From assembly GCA_030704615.1 (NCBI GenBank), contig CM060732.1:55223053-55287052 (forward strand): a stretch of 64,000 nt of DNA. The letters run 5' to 3'. Under the pieces are notes generated by a model. The model was not told where the DNA came from. It saw only the letters and a program-made list of their open reading frames with translations, and made no database searches. The stretch comes from Takakia lepidozioides. Lineage: Eukaryota > Streptophyta > Takakiopsida > Takakiales > Takakiaceae. Below, one piece after another: positions 24,546 to 41,775 of this stretch; the stretch's first letter is position 1, and each line of letters opens with the position of its first letter. The translations under genes were made by a program, and so were the position numbers.

Positions 24546-26560
24546 CAGTAGCAATATCCATCAACATGACTCGAATATTCAGCAATGTGAGTAATACGAG
24601 CACACTTAAAACGGAAGTTGGGGGCTTAGGAAATAAGGTCCGCGTCACTGATAATGTTGCCTTGTCTGTACTTCTTAGTTCTTATAGATCAAAGTCCTTC
24701 AGAGCAGTCTAATCTAGGAAGCAGCGTCCGGGAAATAATTTCAGTTGAACCAGCCAATGGCCCCTCATTCTGAGAACCAACCGGCTAAGTGGGTTGGGGA
24801 GTCGGTTGCTTTCCCTTAATGGTAACTGCAATAGTCAATTTCCTATGTGAACATACTCGGTAAATTTCCGAAGGTTTCAATTTTCACTCGGAAATCCTCG
24901 GAATCAGTCGGCTAGCATGTAACTAGCTGCTGGTTCTCCCCGTTGGTTGCTAGGAAGATACTAACTGAAACTGGATAAAGAACCTGTATGGTAGTTTAGA
25001 GCAACTCTTACTTTGTGTAATTATGAAAAGAACATTATGAAGGCCAGCCTTGAGATCCTAGTAACGAATGAAGAAAGAAAGTAGGTGGGTCTCTTTTGAA
25101 CATGTTCATGAAAGCTCATAGAACAAACTACCTTCGAAGAGAAATATCCATATCCACATCGGTACTTTTTATCAAGACAGATTTTGTTCAAAACAATAAT
25201 ATTTGTCACTGAGTTTATGTAGGCAACTATTTTCTTAAAGAATGTATCTTTGAATATACGGTCGTTATCTATTATATCAAAATGCTAATGTCCACCGTAA
25301 ACAATAAAAACTTGGGCATGTGTATAACTTCAAATAATATGGAAAAAAAAAATGTTAATGCGGAGAGGCAGACAAAATAAACAATGTACTCCGGAACAAA
25401 CATGCATTAAATAAAAGACCACCAAGATTTTTCATGAAACCGTGGCATTAAATAAAAGTCCAAACATACTATTTGAAATCTACACCAATTGCAAATAAAG
25501 GTGGAGAAAGATATCATATAAACAACATTCATAATCCAAATCCAAATCTGCTTGTTGTATCAAAATGAGCCACAATCATTACACCGATCAAATGAATCTT
25601 GAAATGAAATAGAGAGAAAAAAAATACAGAAACGGGAAAAATACAGAAAAATACAGAAAAGGGGTTCCACTCCCCCACACTTCGTGGGCATAGATAGAGG
25701 TAGCTGCATCAAACAATGAAATACAGAGATGTGACATACAGAGATGTAAGACCATGGGATTAACCCCCCCCCCCTTTTTGTACCAGTTGAACGTAGTTCT
25801 CAGAATTCGTCGCTAGTAGTGCGGAGCAACGCGAAGCCCTAGTATAAATCATTAGTTAATGCAAAGGTTTGTAGAAATTGGTGGGTAGTGTGGTGGTTAA
25901 TAGCAATCAATAATAAACACAAGGTGTGGTGTTCATATCTTGAGAGGTTGTACTGCGGCAGTAATGTGTGTTATTAAATATACATTTTGTTGAAGGGTCT
26001 GCTAGAGGGTCCACCCATTGGGGCCATGTTATTAGAGGGTCAGATCTCGTGGATCCCATTTGGATGGCAGATATGGAGTTTTTAGTGGGGTAGGTGTGAG
26101 GCCCAAATTTGGCAAGTTGGGTTTTGGCGCTTTTAAGGCCCATATCTATTTACTTATTTATGTAAAAGGTGGTATATTTTATTTTATTTTTAGGAAGGTA
26201 TATTTTCCATAAACAGCGGGAAAAAAACAAAAAACAAACAAAGACAGGGGAGTTGCAACACTAGTACTTAGATGAGCTCCTCTTCTTCATCTGAGATCAG
26301 TTCTGTAGTGAAATGGGTTACTGTTAGCCTTCTCTCTTTTGCAGGGCGGTTCCTTGTTGATGACTGAAAACTACTGGGGCGACAAGAGAAGATATGCATG
26401 GAAGGAAAGACAGATTTGTATTGCGCAGTCAGTATCAATACATGAGGATGCAAACTAACTTATCCACAAGCCCCTGCTTCGCATTATCAGACAAGGAGAA
26501 GATGTTCAAATCGGCCCTAGGAGTTAATAACTACAATGGCCCGTCTATCTTACCATCAGG
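24546..26560. other. AT-rich intergenic, nothing recognised
   Basis: No exon, tRNA-like or transposase-like sequence recognised. Long A/T-rich parts lie near 25240-25660. Confidence 0.4.
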
Positions 26561-26564
26561 GATG

Positions 26565-27778
26565 AAGCCCGAAATTGTTTGTTTTCAGATTGTATCAGTG
26601 GACAGGTCAAAACCAGCTCAGCAGAAAGATGCATTGATTACAGACTGGAGGGCTTCCTTGCCTTGCTCCATAGAAAGCAACTTTTTATCTCTGCTTCTGT
26701 CAACATCTACTTCAAGAGATCCAATTTGTGCATATCGAAGATGATACAGAGATGCTTGCATGTACAACCTTAAATCTCATTCACTCACCTGAGTCACAAA
26801 ACCTGCACAAAATTTTGACTAAGCACAATGGAAATTGTGACTACAGACTTGCAACACTAGCCAGTCAATGAACAGCATGGTTGCACGATCTTGGGCGAGC
26901 AAACATACCCAAGCAGGACAACATTATGCTAAGGTTCACAAGGTCTCCCTCACAGCTAAGCATGCCGGTCCCTTCCCTTGTAACACAAGCTCTCAGCATC
27001 ACCATGCACATATTGCCAAGGCGAAAGTGGATTGGATTGTTGTAGATGGTATGGGTGCCTCCTTGACAGCCCCGTATAGTGGGGGGTGACCATGGCAGGT
27101 GCATGTAATGTCCTCACTTCTGGCGTCATACTCCATTTTCGGGACTGCCTCATGCCACCAGCGCTGGCATCAGTACCCTGTCAGTCGGCAATGATATTCA
27201 CAATGCCATCTGTGTAACATATGCTGCTCGTAAACCTTGTATGCTGTGCCAGCTTCCTTCACCTCTCTGCCGTCCAACATTGTGCAGCTGTGGCTTATAA
27301 ACGGTGCCAGGCACTGTTGTACTACATGCCCTGCTATATCAGCCAGCAGCTCAACACAGGCAAACCTATTTCTCCTCTGCCTTGTAACCAAGCTGGGCCC
27401 AGGGATAACGTCTACAGTCCAGGCACATTAGTCTATTATGGTCCATCATCACCCCCCCCAATATTTCCCATTTCTCCAAACCTGATGATCCGGTGTTGGG
27501 TAAACAACCAGCAGAGACTAACACCACATTAGAATCCAGTGTCCTGGGTAACCCACCCATTCATGCATCCAGTGACAGTGCAATCCCGTTTCCATCATAT
27601 TTACCTCAATCTTCAACATGAAGTTCAACTTGCTTCTCCAGCACCTACTGAAAGGATTTACGCACCTCTGCATCCATGGAAGGCCAACAGCATCCCCCAT
27701 CTTCCCTACCATAACTTGAGAGCCCAATCTCCCGCGGACTCTTCAATCCTCATCCCATCCAATCTTATTCCCTCTCTT

Positions 27779-27800
<22 letters not shown>
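26565..27800 (-). pseudogene. partial dihydrolipoamide dehydrogenase copy (segmental duplicate)
   Basis: The region matches the 3' flank and the C-terminal half of the intact gene at 30700-32030, in the same orientation. The 3' flank similarity runs over 26565-27055. The coding similarity runs over about 27055-27800, with many substitutions, indels and frameshifts; readable traces include VELLADIAGHVVQ, DNRLM-like and TLDSNVVLVSAGCLPN. The FAD-binding half is absent. Its 5' (higher-coordinate) end abuts the last exon of the deaminase gene. No function is expected. Confidence 0.85.
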
Positions 27801-29928
<2,128 letters not shown>

Positions 29929-30699
29929 GATGATGCTGGCAGCGCCGTAGCACAGTGCACAATGTACTATCGAATCCAGACGCTTGATTCTCGAGCCGCT
30001 ACTAAGTAGTTGGTGTCATGACTAGACGTCGAAGTCCTCACAGCACATTGTACACTGACGGAGCTGGAACAGGGCATCCAAATCCCCGGGTGTTGTCTTC
30101 CGACCTATCGAACGATTGAGAGTCGAAGGCAAAGGGTTGGGGTTAGGCCTTTAAGGCCGTGGATTGCCCACTGAACAAGCGAGGGGAAGAGAGCCCTAGA
30201 AAGAGAATTTTTCACAAGCTGGCGACTTTCCCAGTGGATATGAACTCACGAGCGGTAATGCTGTAATACTGCTTTTGCTATTTGAAGATAGAGAGCGAGA
30301 GGATAGAAACAGAGAATTGCTTAGCCTCAGATTCTCCTGTACAGAGGATGCGCCATTCAAACCTAACACCAGCATCTTAGGTGCACCAGTTGATGCAGGA
30401 AATTTGTGAAGGGATCATCCAGACATAGACAGTCACATGCCATTTAAGCAATGGGTGATAGTACGGAAAGAAATTCATATCTATCAGAGCTCTGAAGTGG
30501 GCAAGAGGATGCAAATCTTCGGTCAGCCACAGACAGTCCTACCTCCAATTATCGAGGAAACAGCCCACTGCAAGTTAACCAACCACAAATACTGGCAAAG
30601 TCTATCTGTTCATCACAGAAAAAAAATTATTGATTAAAGTGGTACCAGCAGAACTGCTGCCACAAGCTAAACAGAAGACTGGCATTGGTTATAGAAAAA
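29929..30699. other. intergenic; TADA upstream region
   Basis: Holds the presumed TADA promoter. The right end begins the 3' flank of the LPD gene, the part duplicated at 26565. Nothing else recognised. Confidence 0.35.
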
Positions 30700-31154
30700 A
30701 TGATTGTGTTTGCCAGTAGCCCTGGTCAACACCAGCTCAAAGGAAGCACTGGCATTGACTACAGACCGGAGGGCTTCCTTTTGTTGCAGCATCGCAGTTC
30801 CTTTTGTTGCAGCATACAAAGTAACACTTTATACCTCTGCTTCTGTCCACATCTACTTCCAAGAGATCCACTTCAAGTTCCCATATCAAAGCATATACAG
30901 AGATCCTTGCATGGAAATCTCAAATCTGATTAACTAGCCATGAATAAACCTGCACAGCCATCAACACTTTGACTAAAGCCAAGTACATCATGACTACAGA
31001 CTCACCATGCTGGCCGATCAATGAGCAGCATGGTTGCACAATGTCGGGTGCATAAAAATGCACAACCTAGACCACAATATTCTAAGCATGCTGGTCCCTT
31101 CCCCTTCTAATAGGAGCTCTGTGCACCATCATGCCATAAAATGAGCTGGCAAGC

Positions 31155-34635
<3,481 letters not shown>

Positions 34636-34639
34636 TATA

Positions 34640-34910
34640 CTATGTCGTGTCCCCTCTGCGTCCAACCCCCCAAATAGACACCTGGCCCCACCTTCTTCTC
34701 CAATGTAGCCACCCCATAATACACGAGCGCTTTGCATTACCCGCCAGTATCAAGGATTCAGACATCTCCTCAAACGTTTCTGTCACATAAATCTAGATGC
34801 TTCAACCTCATCAATGTAGGAACGTTCCAAGGCCGACCGCCGGACCACATGATTCCATCATGGCTCCTACCGTGCATATGTCGGGCGCACCCAATTGATG
34901 ACATAGAGGA
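34640..34910 (+). mobile_element. LINE-C ORF2 3' fragment
   Basis: The plus strand resembles the zinc-knuckle end of LINE-C at 41298-41771 read on minus: CPLCVQPP matches CTLCHAQPP, and the INxGTFQGRPPDH block is shared. Stops and frame breaks are present. A third related piece lies at 38200-38580. Confidence 0.65.
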
Positions 34911-35019
34911 GTCTCAGTGTATGGATGGAGATCATGGTACACAAGCACGGCCTCCGACAGGTGTTGCGTCTGCTAAGAAAGGAAGAAGAAAGGGGGTCAA
35001 GGTTTGAAATCAGGGAAGC

Positions 35020-36650
35020 AATCTGCAATAGGTGCACCCCAAGTGAAAGTGGGGGACCCAATTGGACAGAACAAGAGGCACTTATCCTCATTGAGCATAA
35101 GCCTCTCTTACGTACAATATGTGGATCCAATGACAGAAAGTAAATATTGATATATTTGTTGTGTTTGTTGGGGAGGTTAGAAAATGCATTATTTTCCAGT
35201 CATCCCGCGCTTGAAAGCACAATTTCGGAGTCCATCATTTGCCCAACTCATGAAGTGGCATGCGGAGCATCGGAGCCCTCCCGGAAAGATGTGCGGCCCT
35301 CACGATTCGCCGGCATGGAAACACACCGAGGAACAATGGCCTTTTTTGAAGGACGATCCAAGACATGTTTGGCTGGGCTTCTCCGCGGATGGTGTAAATC
35401 CACATTCAGTCCAGTCAAGTAGCCATTCAACATGGCCCGTGACTTCGGTTAACTACAACATCCCTCCTTATCTTGCTATCAAGAAGGGTCATCATGTTGG
35501 CTGCCATTGTGCCAGGTGAAGAACACAACTCTTTTTTGTTGCTTTATGATGTACGTGGTAGTACAATGTCGGATATATATGGAACTAAGAATATCATTTG
35601 TTCTGTTTGAATTTGAAATGATCTTATATATATTGCAAATAATTTGTGTTGTAGGAAAAAAAAAAAAAACTTGCGAATATGGATGTGTATCTGCGTCCAT
35701 TGGTTGACGAACTCAATATATTATGGCTTGCTGGCTGTATGGCGCACACAGATTTTAGAGGTCGTGACATCAACCAAATCACAAACAAATGGGACACGCT
35801 GATTAAAGAATTCAAAAAGCTCAAAGACTACCTTAACTCAATCAGGAGCTGTGAAATGGTGGGGTTATCCAAAATTGAAAAGAATGAGTTGTCCAAGCAG
35901 CGGAAGTTACCATTAGAATTCACACATGCAATGTACGTAACCATGGAGCCCTGGTATGGGCAAAGAACCATATTTAGCACAACGATAAATGTCATAGACA
36001 CTGACAAACGGCCTGGTGCTATACATATGTGCTATGGGAGAACTGCAGCTGGAGCATCGATACATTCGAGTGCACCTTCTCCCAATGCGTCTGTTGGCAA
36101 GGCTAATGCAACTTCCCCTCTGAACACTTCGGCAGGTGCTAACACTCCTAGGCCTTCAGGCACTGGCACAGATTCCTCTTAGACTGTAGCAACACCTCCA
36201 TATGTTCTCACTCTAGGAGACAACACTTCTGGCTCAACTGGAAGAAAACGCAAACAATCAGGTAACAATCAGGTACCGATAGCATATGTGACTTTGTAAA
36301 AGACTTCAATAATGACTATCTATACAAGGCTGAGATGCAGGAGGCTGACAAGAAAGTGAGGAGGAATAGCATTCTCACTCTGGAGCAGGAGCGTGAGGCC
36401 AAACTTCGATTGAAGGACAATGCCACATCAAACATGGAGGAACGTCTATACGAGCTGGTCCAGAAAACACAAAACTCAGGGCACATGACATCAGCTTTGT
36501 TAATGATGGTTTCCTCCATATATGGAATCTCTCCCCAGGTGCACCAATACATCACAACCTGTATCATGTTTATAATTATGTCTTTATGCTTCTGTAATCC
36601 CCTATCTATGCTGGTCCCCCAGTTATATGGGTTCTTCTACAATTAAACCT
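35020..36650 (+). pseudogene. PIF/Harbinger Myb-like accessory gene, interrupted
   Basis: A trihelix/Myb-like start (GGPNWTEQEALILIEHK, near 35060-35105) is followed, after a foreign insert, by the rest of the DNA-binding domain (ITNKWDTLIKEFKKLKDY). Then come a Ser/Thr/Pro-rich linker and a charged coiled-coil-like end (ADKKVRRNSILTLEQEREAKLRLKDN). Such a protein accompanies PIF/Harbinger transposases. The frame stops near 36181 and resumes in another frame near 36335. The gene is dead: a CACTA piece splits it. Confidence 0.7.
35160..35745 (+). mobile_element. CACTA (En/Spm) tnp2 transposase fragment
   Basis: The frame from 35184 reads LMKWHAEHR, CGPHDSPAWKHTEEQWPFL, DDPRHVWLGFSADGVNPH, HSTWPV and YNIPPYL. 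This motif order is diagnostic of the tnp2 transposase. A later piece, MDVYLRPLVDELNILW (35679-35726), is the next tnp2 block. Between them a GT (35518) and a TTGTAG (to 35655) resemble a retained intron. Only a small internal part of the transposase is present. It lies inside the Harbinger Myb-like gene. Confidence 0.75.
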
Positions 36651-36654
36651 TGCA

Positions 36655-37275
36655 TTCTGTACTCTCACCAGATATTCCAGTATGACCTCTCGGTTCTGCC
36701 CTCAAGTAATTGTCTTTCTTTTGTTATTGTAGCCATACCTCGTGGCATTTCTGGTGGTGCAGCATATGCCTCCACATTGTCAGCCATTACTATATTAGTT
36801 GGAGCCATTTGACACTCCACTAGAATTTCATCCAAACTTTTATCCTTGCTAGCCAATAGTATATTATGCAATATGCAATAACAATGTATAACTTGCGGTA
36901 GAAATTACTCCAGACTTGCCAATCCTGTCTTTGTTCCAATCTCCTTGAAACGGCCCTTAAGAATACCGAAGGCCCTTTCTATGGCCATCTTAGTTGCAGA
37001 GTGCTTTCTATTGAACCACAATTCTTCTAGGCTCAACGAGTGTGCAAGTATGGCCATGCATGAGTTTGTATAGGGTGACAACTACCTTCTTTTCAACATT
37101 TATTGGCTCCCTCCACTTTGTGTGTTGCCCTTGCACATACGGCCACAAGTGATCATCACAAAGTTTCTCAAATGTCCTACGTCGCATCCTCACAATATCA
37201 AACCACATTTCTTGGGTAGACACATCGAATAAAAATGTGTCAAACCAACAAGTTTGACCTGGGTTTATCATACCA
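36655..37275 (-). pseudogene. PIF/Harbinger DDE transposase, core deleted
   Basis: Minus strand, 37271 down: the N-terminal region (CWFDTFLFDVSTQEMWFDIVRMRRRTFEKLCD, VTLYKLMHGHT) is followed, with a frame break near 37010, by the C-terminal region (FNRKHSATKMAIERAFGILKGRF, then HNILLASKDKSLDEILVECQ). The middle part with the DDE catalytic acids is missing. The element is internally deleted and non-autonomous. Together with the plus-strand Myb-like gene at 35020-36650 it forms the two-gene Harbinger layout. Confidence 0.8.
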
Positions 37276-38070
37276 CAGATTGTTCAATATGTTCAAGTGC
37301 CAAGCCATAAGATCCAACACTGTTTTGTGATGAGGCACTCCTTCTATTTCACCATCCTCATCTCATTTGTATATAGCTTGTTTGGTCATAAGATCTTGCT
37401 CCTCATCACAGTCTCTTTTTCTTTTTCTGTCAGCATGAGACATACCAGATTGGCTGTTGTTAGAGCCGACTAGTGTAATGTTTAAGGCTGCCAACACCAT
37501 GTCTACCATGGAAAAAAAATAGAGACAAGTTTTGTAGGAGCTGGGGTAATGATCATCTGAAGGCAATTGTTGTGTTGTGGACTAGGGGACTTGTTGGAGA
37601 TGTTAGCAGGGGCCCAACCATGGGAGCCAGCTCAGGACACTGGGAGCATTTGCAGGTGGCCATTCAAGAGGCATGGGTGGTGACCATGGAGGAGAAATGT
37701 GTGGGGGCAATTCTCGAGGAATGGCAGGGCGTTCTTCTGGCAACATGTTTACACTAGTAGATCGTAGACAGAAGGCACCTGTTAAGGTGGGTAGTGACAG
37801 TGACGAAGAAGGATGAACAAGTGTTGTCCAGGTAGAGGCTGGGGATGCACATCTCCCTAGTGCTGCAATTGAACCAGTTACAGTTAGTATCATGAGGTGA
37901 AGGAGCAGAATAGGCGCTCATTTTGGAAGTCATAGCAACCCGGACATCATTTCCACCATACAGATGTTTGTGAATAACATCATATGAATGCCATTCAGGA
38001 TTATAAAAAGATGCATAGTTTTTTTCATGTGAGTTTGATCTCCCTTGTATTTTCCTTAGGATTGTCATTT
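37276..38070. other. flank of Harbinger remnant, nothing recognised
   Basis: No further transposase motif or terminal inverted repeat was identified; the right end of the Harbinger element could lie here. Confidence 0.35.
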
Positions 38071-38180
38071 ATGGTGGGTTCAATCCAGCCTTGGTGTCCA
38101 AAGGTGTCCACCTTTCTAGCGGACGGCAGTAACCCTTCGGGATGAAGAGACACCATAATGTACGGTTCCTTCGGGAGGCG
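38071..38180 (+). mobile_element. SINE-1, 5'-truncated copy
   Basis: Begins at the B-box (TGGTGGGTTCAATCC). It continues with the same body as 40107-40288: a GGTGTCCA block, GGCAGTAACCCTTCGGG, a GAAGAGACACC block and a hairpin-like CCTTCGGGAGG. It ends in an ATT trinucleotide run, a typical SINE tail. Confidence 0.8.
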
Positions 38181-38199
38181 TCAAATATTATTATTATTA

Positions 38200-38580
38200 T
38201 GTTTGAGGCATGCAATCGTGATAGTACCAACACAACCGTTACCATCCCTTACTATTCAAATTATAGAGTTCACATTTTGCCATGATAGATATGATCCACA
38301 TCAATCCATTCAATATAGACAGGCCAAATATGAACCCTTGGAACTGCACATAGCCACAACGTCCACATCCTTAAAGAAAACCTCAAACTACCCCTTAAGC
38401 ACAACCCCCTAGTCCTACGCACCATGCATTTTATAGATATCACTTCGCTCACATCCCTTATTCTCAACAAACGCAAGATTGAAAGTGGTCAGCTAGCCAC
38501 GGTGTGACTGTCCCGGTTCTGATAGAGCTTACCCCTGAAAAGGAGCTGTACTCACATCGGGAAAATCCTCTTATGTGGCA
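38200..38580 (+). mobile_element. LINE-C 3' fragment
   Basis: Encodes IIEFTFCHDR and the following C-terminal residues found on the minus strand at 41298-41400. It then runs through the LINE-C 3' UTR; a GATAGAGC...CCCCTGAAAAGG tail start lies at 38521. It is degenerate and lies directly after a SINE-1 copy. Confidence 0.65.
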
Positions 38581-38777
38581 TCATACATATATACACATAT
38601 ATAACAACACATCTATCACCTAATAGAAAAATGGAGGCGTGAGCACAAAAACATGGTAATAGGGTCCCAATGTTTTTACGGAAATTGTATAGGCTCAAAC
38701 ACTTCGAAAACTTTAGGCTTGCAGGCAGTTACAATATACTCATAATTTAAATGATAAATATAATAATATTATATAAC

Positions 38778-38975
38778 GGGGCTATGGTGGTAAGCCGTGC
38801 CACTCGTGTATTAACATGTGGGTCTGGTGTTCAACCCTTGTCATTTGTCTCTTTGCATTTGAGCTGGGGCTTTGCCCATGTAATGCCTCCATGGCTTAGA
38901 CGAGGGGTTTATTTTTCCCTCAAAGCCCAGTTGTTAGGGCTCGTATTTCCTGGGACACAAAAATAATAATGTTAA
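38778..38975 (+). mobile_element. possible tRNA-derived SINE of another family
   Basis: A tRNA-like head (A-box-like TATGGTGGTAAGCCG, B-box-like GGTGTTCAACCC) is followed by about 120 bp of body and an A/T-rich end. Only one copy was seen in the window. Confidence 0.4.
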
Positions 38976-39159
38976 TTAATAATTAATATCATAACCTAAA
39001 TGATATTCTTTAAAAAAAAAATTAATCAATTGGGAAACGTATTTGTAATTATTGGAAAAATAATAATTATTAAGTTTTATTTGCTAGAGTTTTACCTTAT
39101 ATTATATTTCTTGGTTTTTTTTTGTTTGTCTGTTGTTAGGAGGAGGCCCCACTGGATGT

Positions 39160-39315
39160 GGAGTGGCATTGGATGCGACCACACGGCAGTGTTCATTTTT
39201 GAAGGGCACCTTAGACTTGCATATGCAAGTTTCCTAAAAAATTTGCCCTTCATGTTGAAGGGATGTAATTTTGTCAGCCCTTCAATTTTTTTGGGCGGCC
39301 ATTCGGCGAGCATGC
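39160..39315. repeat. CCCTTCAA-type repeat, inverted relative of 42430-42600
   Basis: The CACACGGCAGTGTT...TTTGAAGGGC stretch and its repeated CCCTTCA/TGAAGGG words recur in reverse complement at 42430-42600. This suggests diverged inverted arms about 3.3 kb apart, or two copies of one A/T-rich repeat. Confidence 0.4.
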
Positions 39316-39524
39316 ATCTAACATAAAAATAATTTTGCTGCACAATACACATGAAATGAAAGTCTTTTCACATTCCACAAGTCCATATATGATAAAAAAA
39401 ATTATGAGAGAAATTCAATCTAAATCTATTTCCAATGGAACAGCTCTAGGGTTTTTCATGCCACTCCAAATCTCAAAAAATGGCAGTCCAATCCATGGCC
39501 TCCACTTCGAGCCCCATAAAGAGA

Positions 39525-39785
39525 GGGGCTCAATCTCTGGTCTATGGTGTATGTGTGTGTGTCTCTCTCTCAGTATCAGATATCCTAAGTTAATCGACTA
39601 GGCTAAGTCCTAGCAAAAGAGATTCTCAAGGATCTGAATCTAACCCCGCAAGTCTTAACCCTGCTAGATAACTCTGACTTAGAGGCTGCAGTGTCTAAAG
39701 CCATGTCTGTTGCCAGGAAATTGTTTGATGACATGAAGTTAGGCAGAAAACTTCCCTGAACTTGTTGTGACACGGGACAGTGCAT
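39525..39785 (+). mobile_element. LINE-B fragment
   Basis: Closely matches 13425-13715, sharing a CT-rich run, CAGTATCAGATATCCTAAG, CCCCGCAAGTCTT and CCATGTCTGTTGCCAGGAAA. It lacks the zinc-knuckle part. Confidence 0.7.
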
Positions 39786-39864
39786 CCTCAACTTCAATCT
39801 ATTTCTAGTTCAATTTTTGTTTTTTTTTTAAAATAGAAAGGGGGGGGAGCCCTTTAAATCATAT

Positions 39865-40300
39865 TAACTAGGTAGCCTCTGCTATTGGCCCAAGTGTCTA
39901 GTGTCATCTATGTCCAAGTGCAATCCCCTATGTATCCAGAGACCCCCTGTTTGGAAGATCTAGGGTAGCCTGTGCCATTGGCCCATGTGTGAAGAATTGA
40001 AATCTAAGCCCAAGTGCAGTCTCCTATGTATCCATGTCCGTCTCCCATGTAGACGCCCAAGTGCGACCTCCAGTGTCCAATTGTCACCTATATTGTCCAA
40101 GTGCAAGACAACCAGCATATAGCCCAGTGGTAATGGGCACATACCACGTTGGATGTGGTTGTGGGTTCAAACCATGGTCTGGTGTATTATGAAGGTGTCC
40201 ACCTTCCAGCTAGAAGGCAGTAGCCCTTGTGGTGAAGAGACACCATAATTTACGCTCCCTTCGGGAGGCATATATAATATATATATATTCCAAGTGCAAT
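39865..40300. repeat. degenerate tandem repeat with CCAAGTGC core
   Basis: Units of roughly 40-60 bp each contain a (T/C)CCAAGTGCAA-like word followed by CTCCTATGTATCC or similar; about five are recognisable. A SINE-1 copy is inserted in the array at 40107-40288. Confidence 0.6.
40107..40288 (+). mobile_element. tRNA-derived SINE-1, full copy
   Basis: Head with A-box TAGCCCAGTGGTAATGG and B-box GTGGGTTCAAACC. The body has the GGTGTCCACC block, GGCAGTAGCCC, a GGTGAAGAGACACC hairpin and a CTCCCTTCGGGAG hairpin. It ends in an AT-dinucleotide tail. Both sides have TCCAAGTGCAA (40096-40106 and 40289-40299), consistent with an 11-bp target duplication, although that word is also the unit of the surrounding repeat. 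Confidence 0.85.
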
Positions 40301-40379
40301 CCAAAAGCCCACTTTGCTATTTTTGCAATCTCCCGTGTCGAGTGATATATTGATATATCTACTTTGTTATTTTTCGCGA

Positions 40380-40530
40380 ATTTCCAGCGACCAAAAGTAC
40401 TTGAAATTCCAAATCTCCCACATGAAGGGCCAATCATTGCTCTAGGAAAGCTCACTTGCTATTTTTCCCAAATTTCCAGAGACCAAAAGTACTTGAAATT
40501 CCATATCTCCCACACCGCGGGTCCAAAAAT
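40380..40530. repeat. tandem repeat, 92-bp period, about 1.6 copies
   Basis: The block AATTTCCAG(A/C)GACC, CCAAAAGTACTTGAAATTCC, then ATCTCCCACA occurs at 40381 and again 92 bp later. The period is coincidentally equal in length to the unrelated 92-bp retroposon described elsewhere. Confidence 0.7.
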
Positions 40531-40949
40531 CATGAGACCAAGCCGGTGCACCCCTCCTCATCAACAGCACCAAGCACCGAGGCTGGGGTCATGCGGTTTT
40601 GGAGATCTCAACGACGCTACAGAACAAAACAAACAAACAGGCTTCCTTCAGATATTGATAAAGGATTCTAGAAAAAATAACTAAACAAAGGCCATAAGGC
40701 TTACATCTTTGAGGGATTGGGTAACACCCTTACCAGCCACCAATGGCAAGCTTAAATCACCTAGTTCCAAGAACTACCACCTAGAGCCCTGAGGAAATCA
40801 GAAATCTAAGCTCCAGGAATTACTAACTAAGTAGAGAAGGCAGGCCCAACAAGCAGGGCCAACCAATGAACATAGAACTAAGAGCAGAAAGAGAGTGCAG
40901 ACTACCTAAAACCTGGGCTGAACAACCATAAGCAACACGATAAGCTTCA

Positions 40950-41775
40950 GCCCGCTGCACAGCCGGAGCTAGCGTAAATGAGAGCCTCTTCCCTTTGCAG
41001 GTACTGCCCCCTTTTAGGGGTGGGCTCTATCAGAGCCACAACCAGTTACATAGTGGCAAGTTGGCCACTTTCAATCTTTCTTTTGTTGAGGATTAAGGCT
41101 GTAAGTGACATAATTGTTGTGAAGTATAGGGTGTGTAGGAGTGGTGTGGTGTATTTTAACGAAAGTTTGAGGTTTTCTTTGAGAATTTGAGTATTGTAGC
41201 AATGTGCTCCCCCTCTGACACCAATGGTAATAATAGTCAAAGGGGCAGTGTTCCAATATCCATGGTGACGAAGGGCTAAGATGAGCAGTTCATATTTTTA
41301 ACGTTTATACATAATTGATTCATTAGGGTCTCTATCATGACAAAATGTAAATTCTATTATATGAATGGTGAGGGAGGGGTGTGGATCTGTTGGTATTGTT
41401 GATAAAAGAGGTAGTCCATGAATAAGTAGAATATCAGGGCATAATCTTGCTAGACAACGACATGGGATATAGAGACATGTGTAGGGTAGAAGCCATGGAG
41501 GTATTGTGTGGTCCGGTGGTCTACCTTGAAACGTACCTGCATTGATGAGGTTAAGCCGTCTGGATTTAGGATGTGACAGCAGAAGTTTGTGAAGATGCCA
41601 AACTCCTTGGTTATGTCTGGTTATCTGTAATCCATGGAGTATGGGGTGCTTACAATGAAGAAGTAGGTGTGGCCAAGTGTCAACTTTGGGGGGCTGTGCG
41701 TGGCATAATGTGCAACAATGCTTGTTAGGGTATAATAAAGGCCAGAATAGATTTCTTCTTTGATTATCCATGTAT
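40950..41775 (-). mobile_element. LINE-C, 5'-truncated copy
   Basis: The minus-strand frame 41771-41298 reads the end of a non-LTR ORF2: CTLCHAQPPKVDTWPHLLLHC is a zinc-knuckle, followed by LINAGTFQGRPPDHTIPPWLLP and IHIIEFTFCHDRD. After the frame break the 3' UTR continues to about 40950. Its last part (41031 downward: GATAGAGCCCACCCC...GGGGGCAGTA) is the tail shared with the SINEs and the 92-bp insertions. Other pieces lie at 34640-34910 and 38200-38580. Confidence 0.8.

Noticed and set aside
26868-27391. Short open frames in the LPD-like duplicate as small genes
   Set aside because: They are out-of-frame readings of degenerate dihydrolipoamide dehydrogenase sequence.
40364-40684. 106-residue open frame with repeated phrases
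   Set aside because: The phrases come from the 92-bp tandem DNA repeat and appear in two different frames, so it is not a conserved protein.
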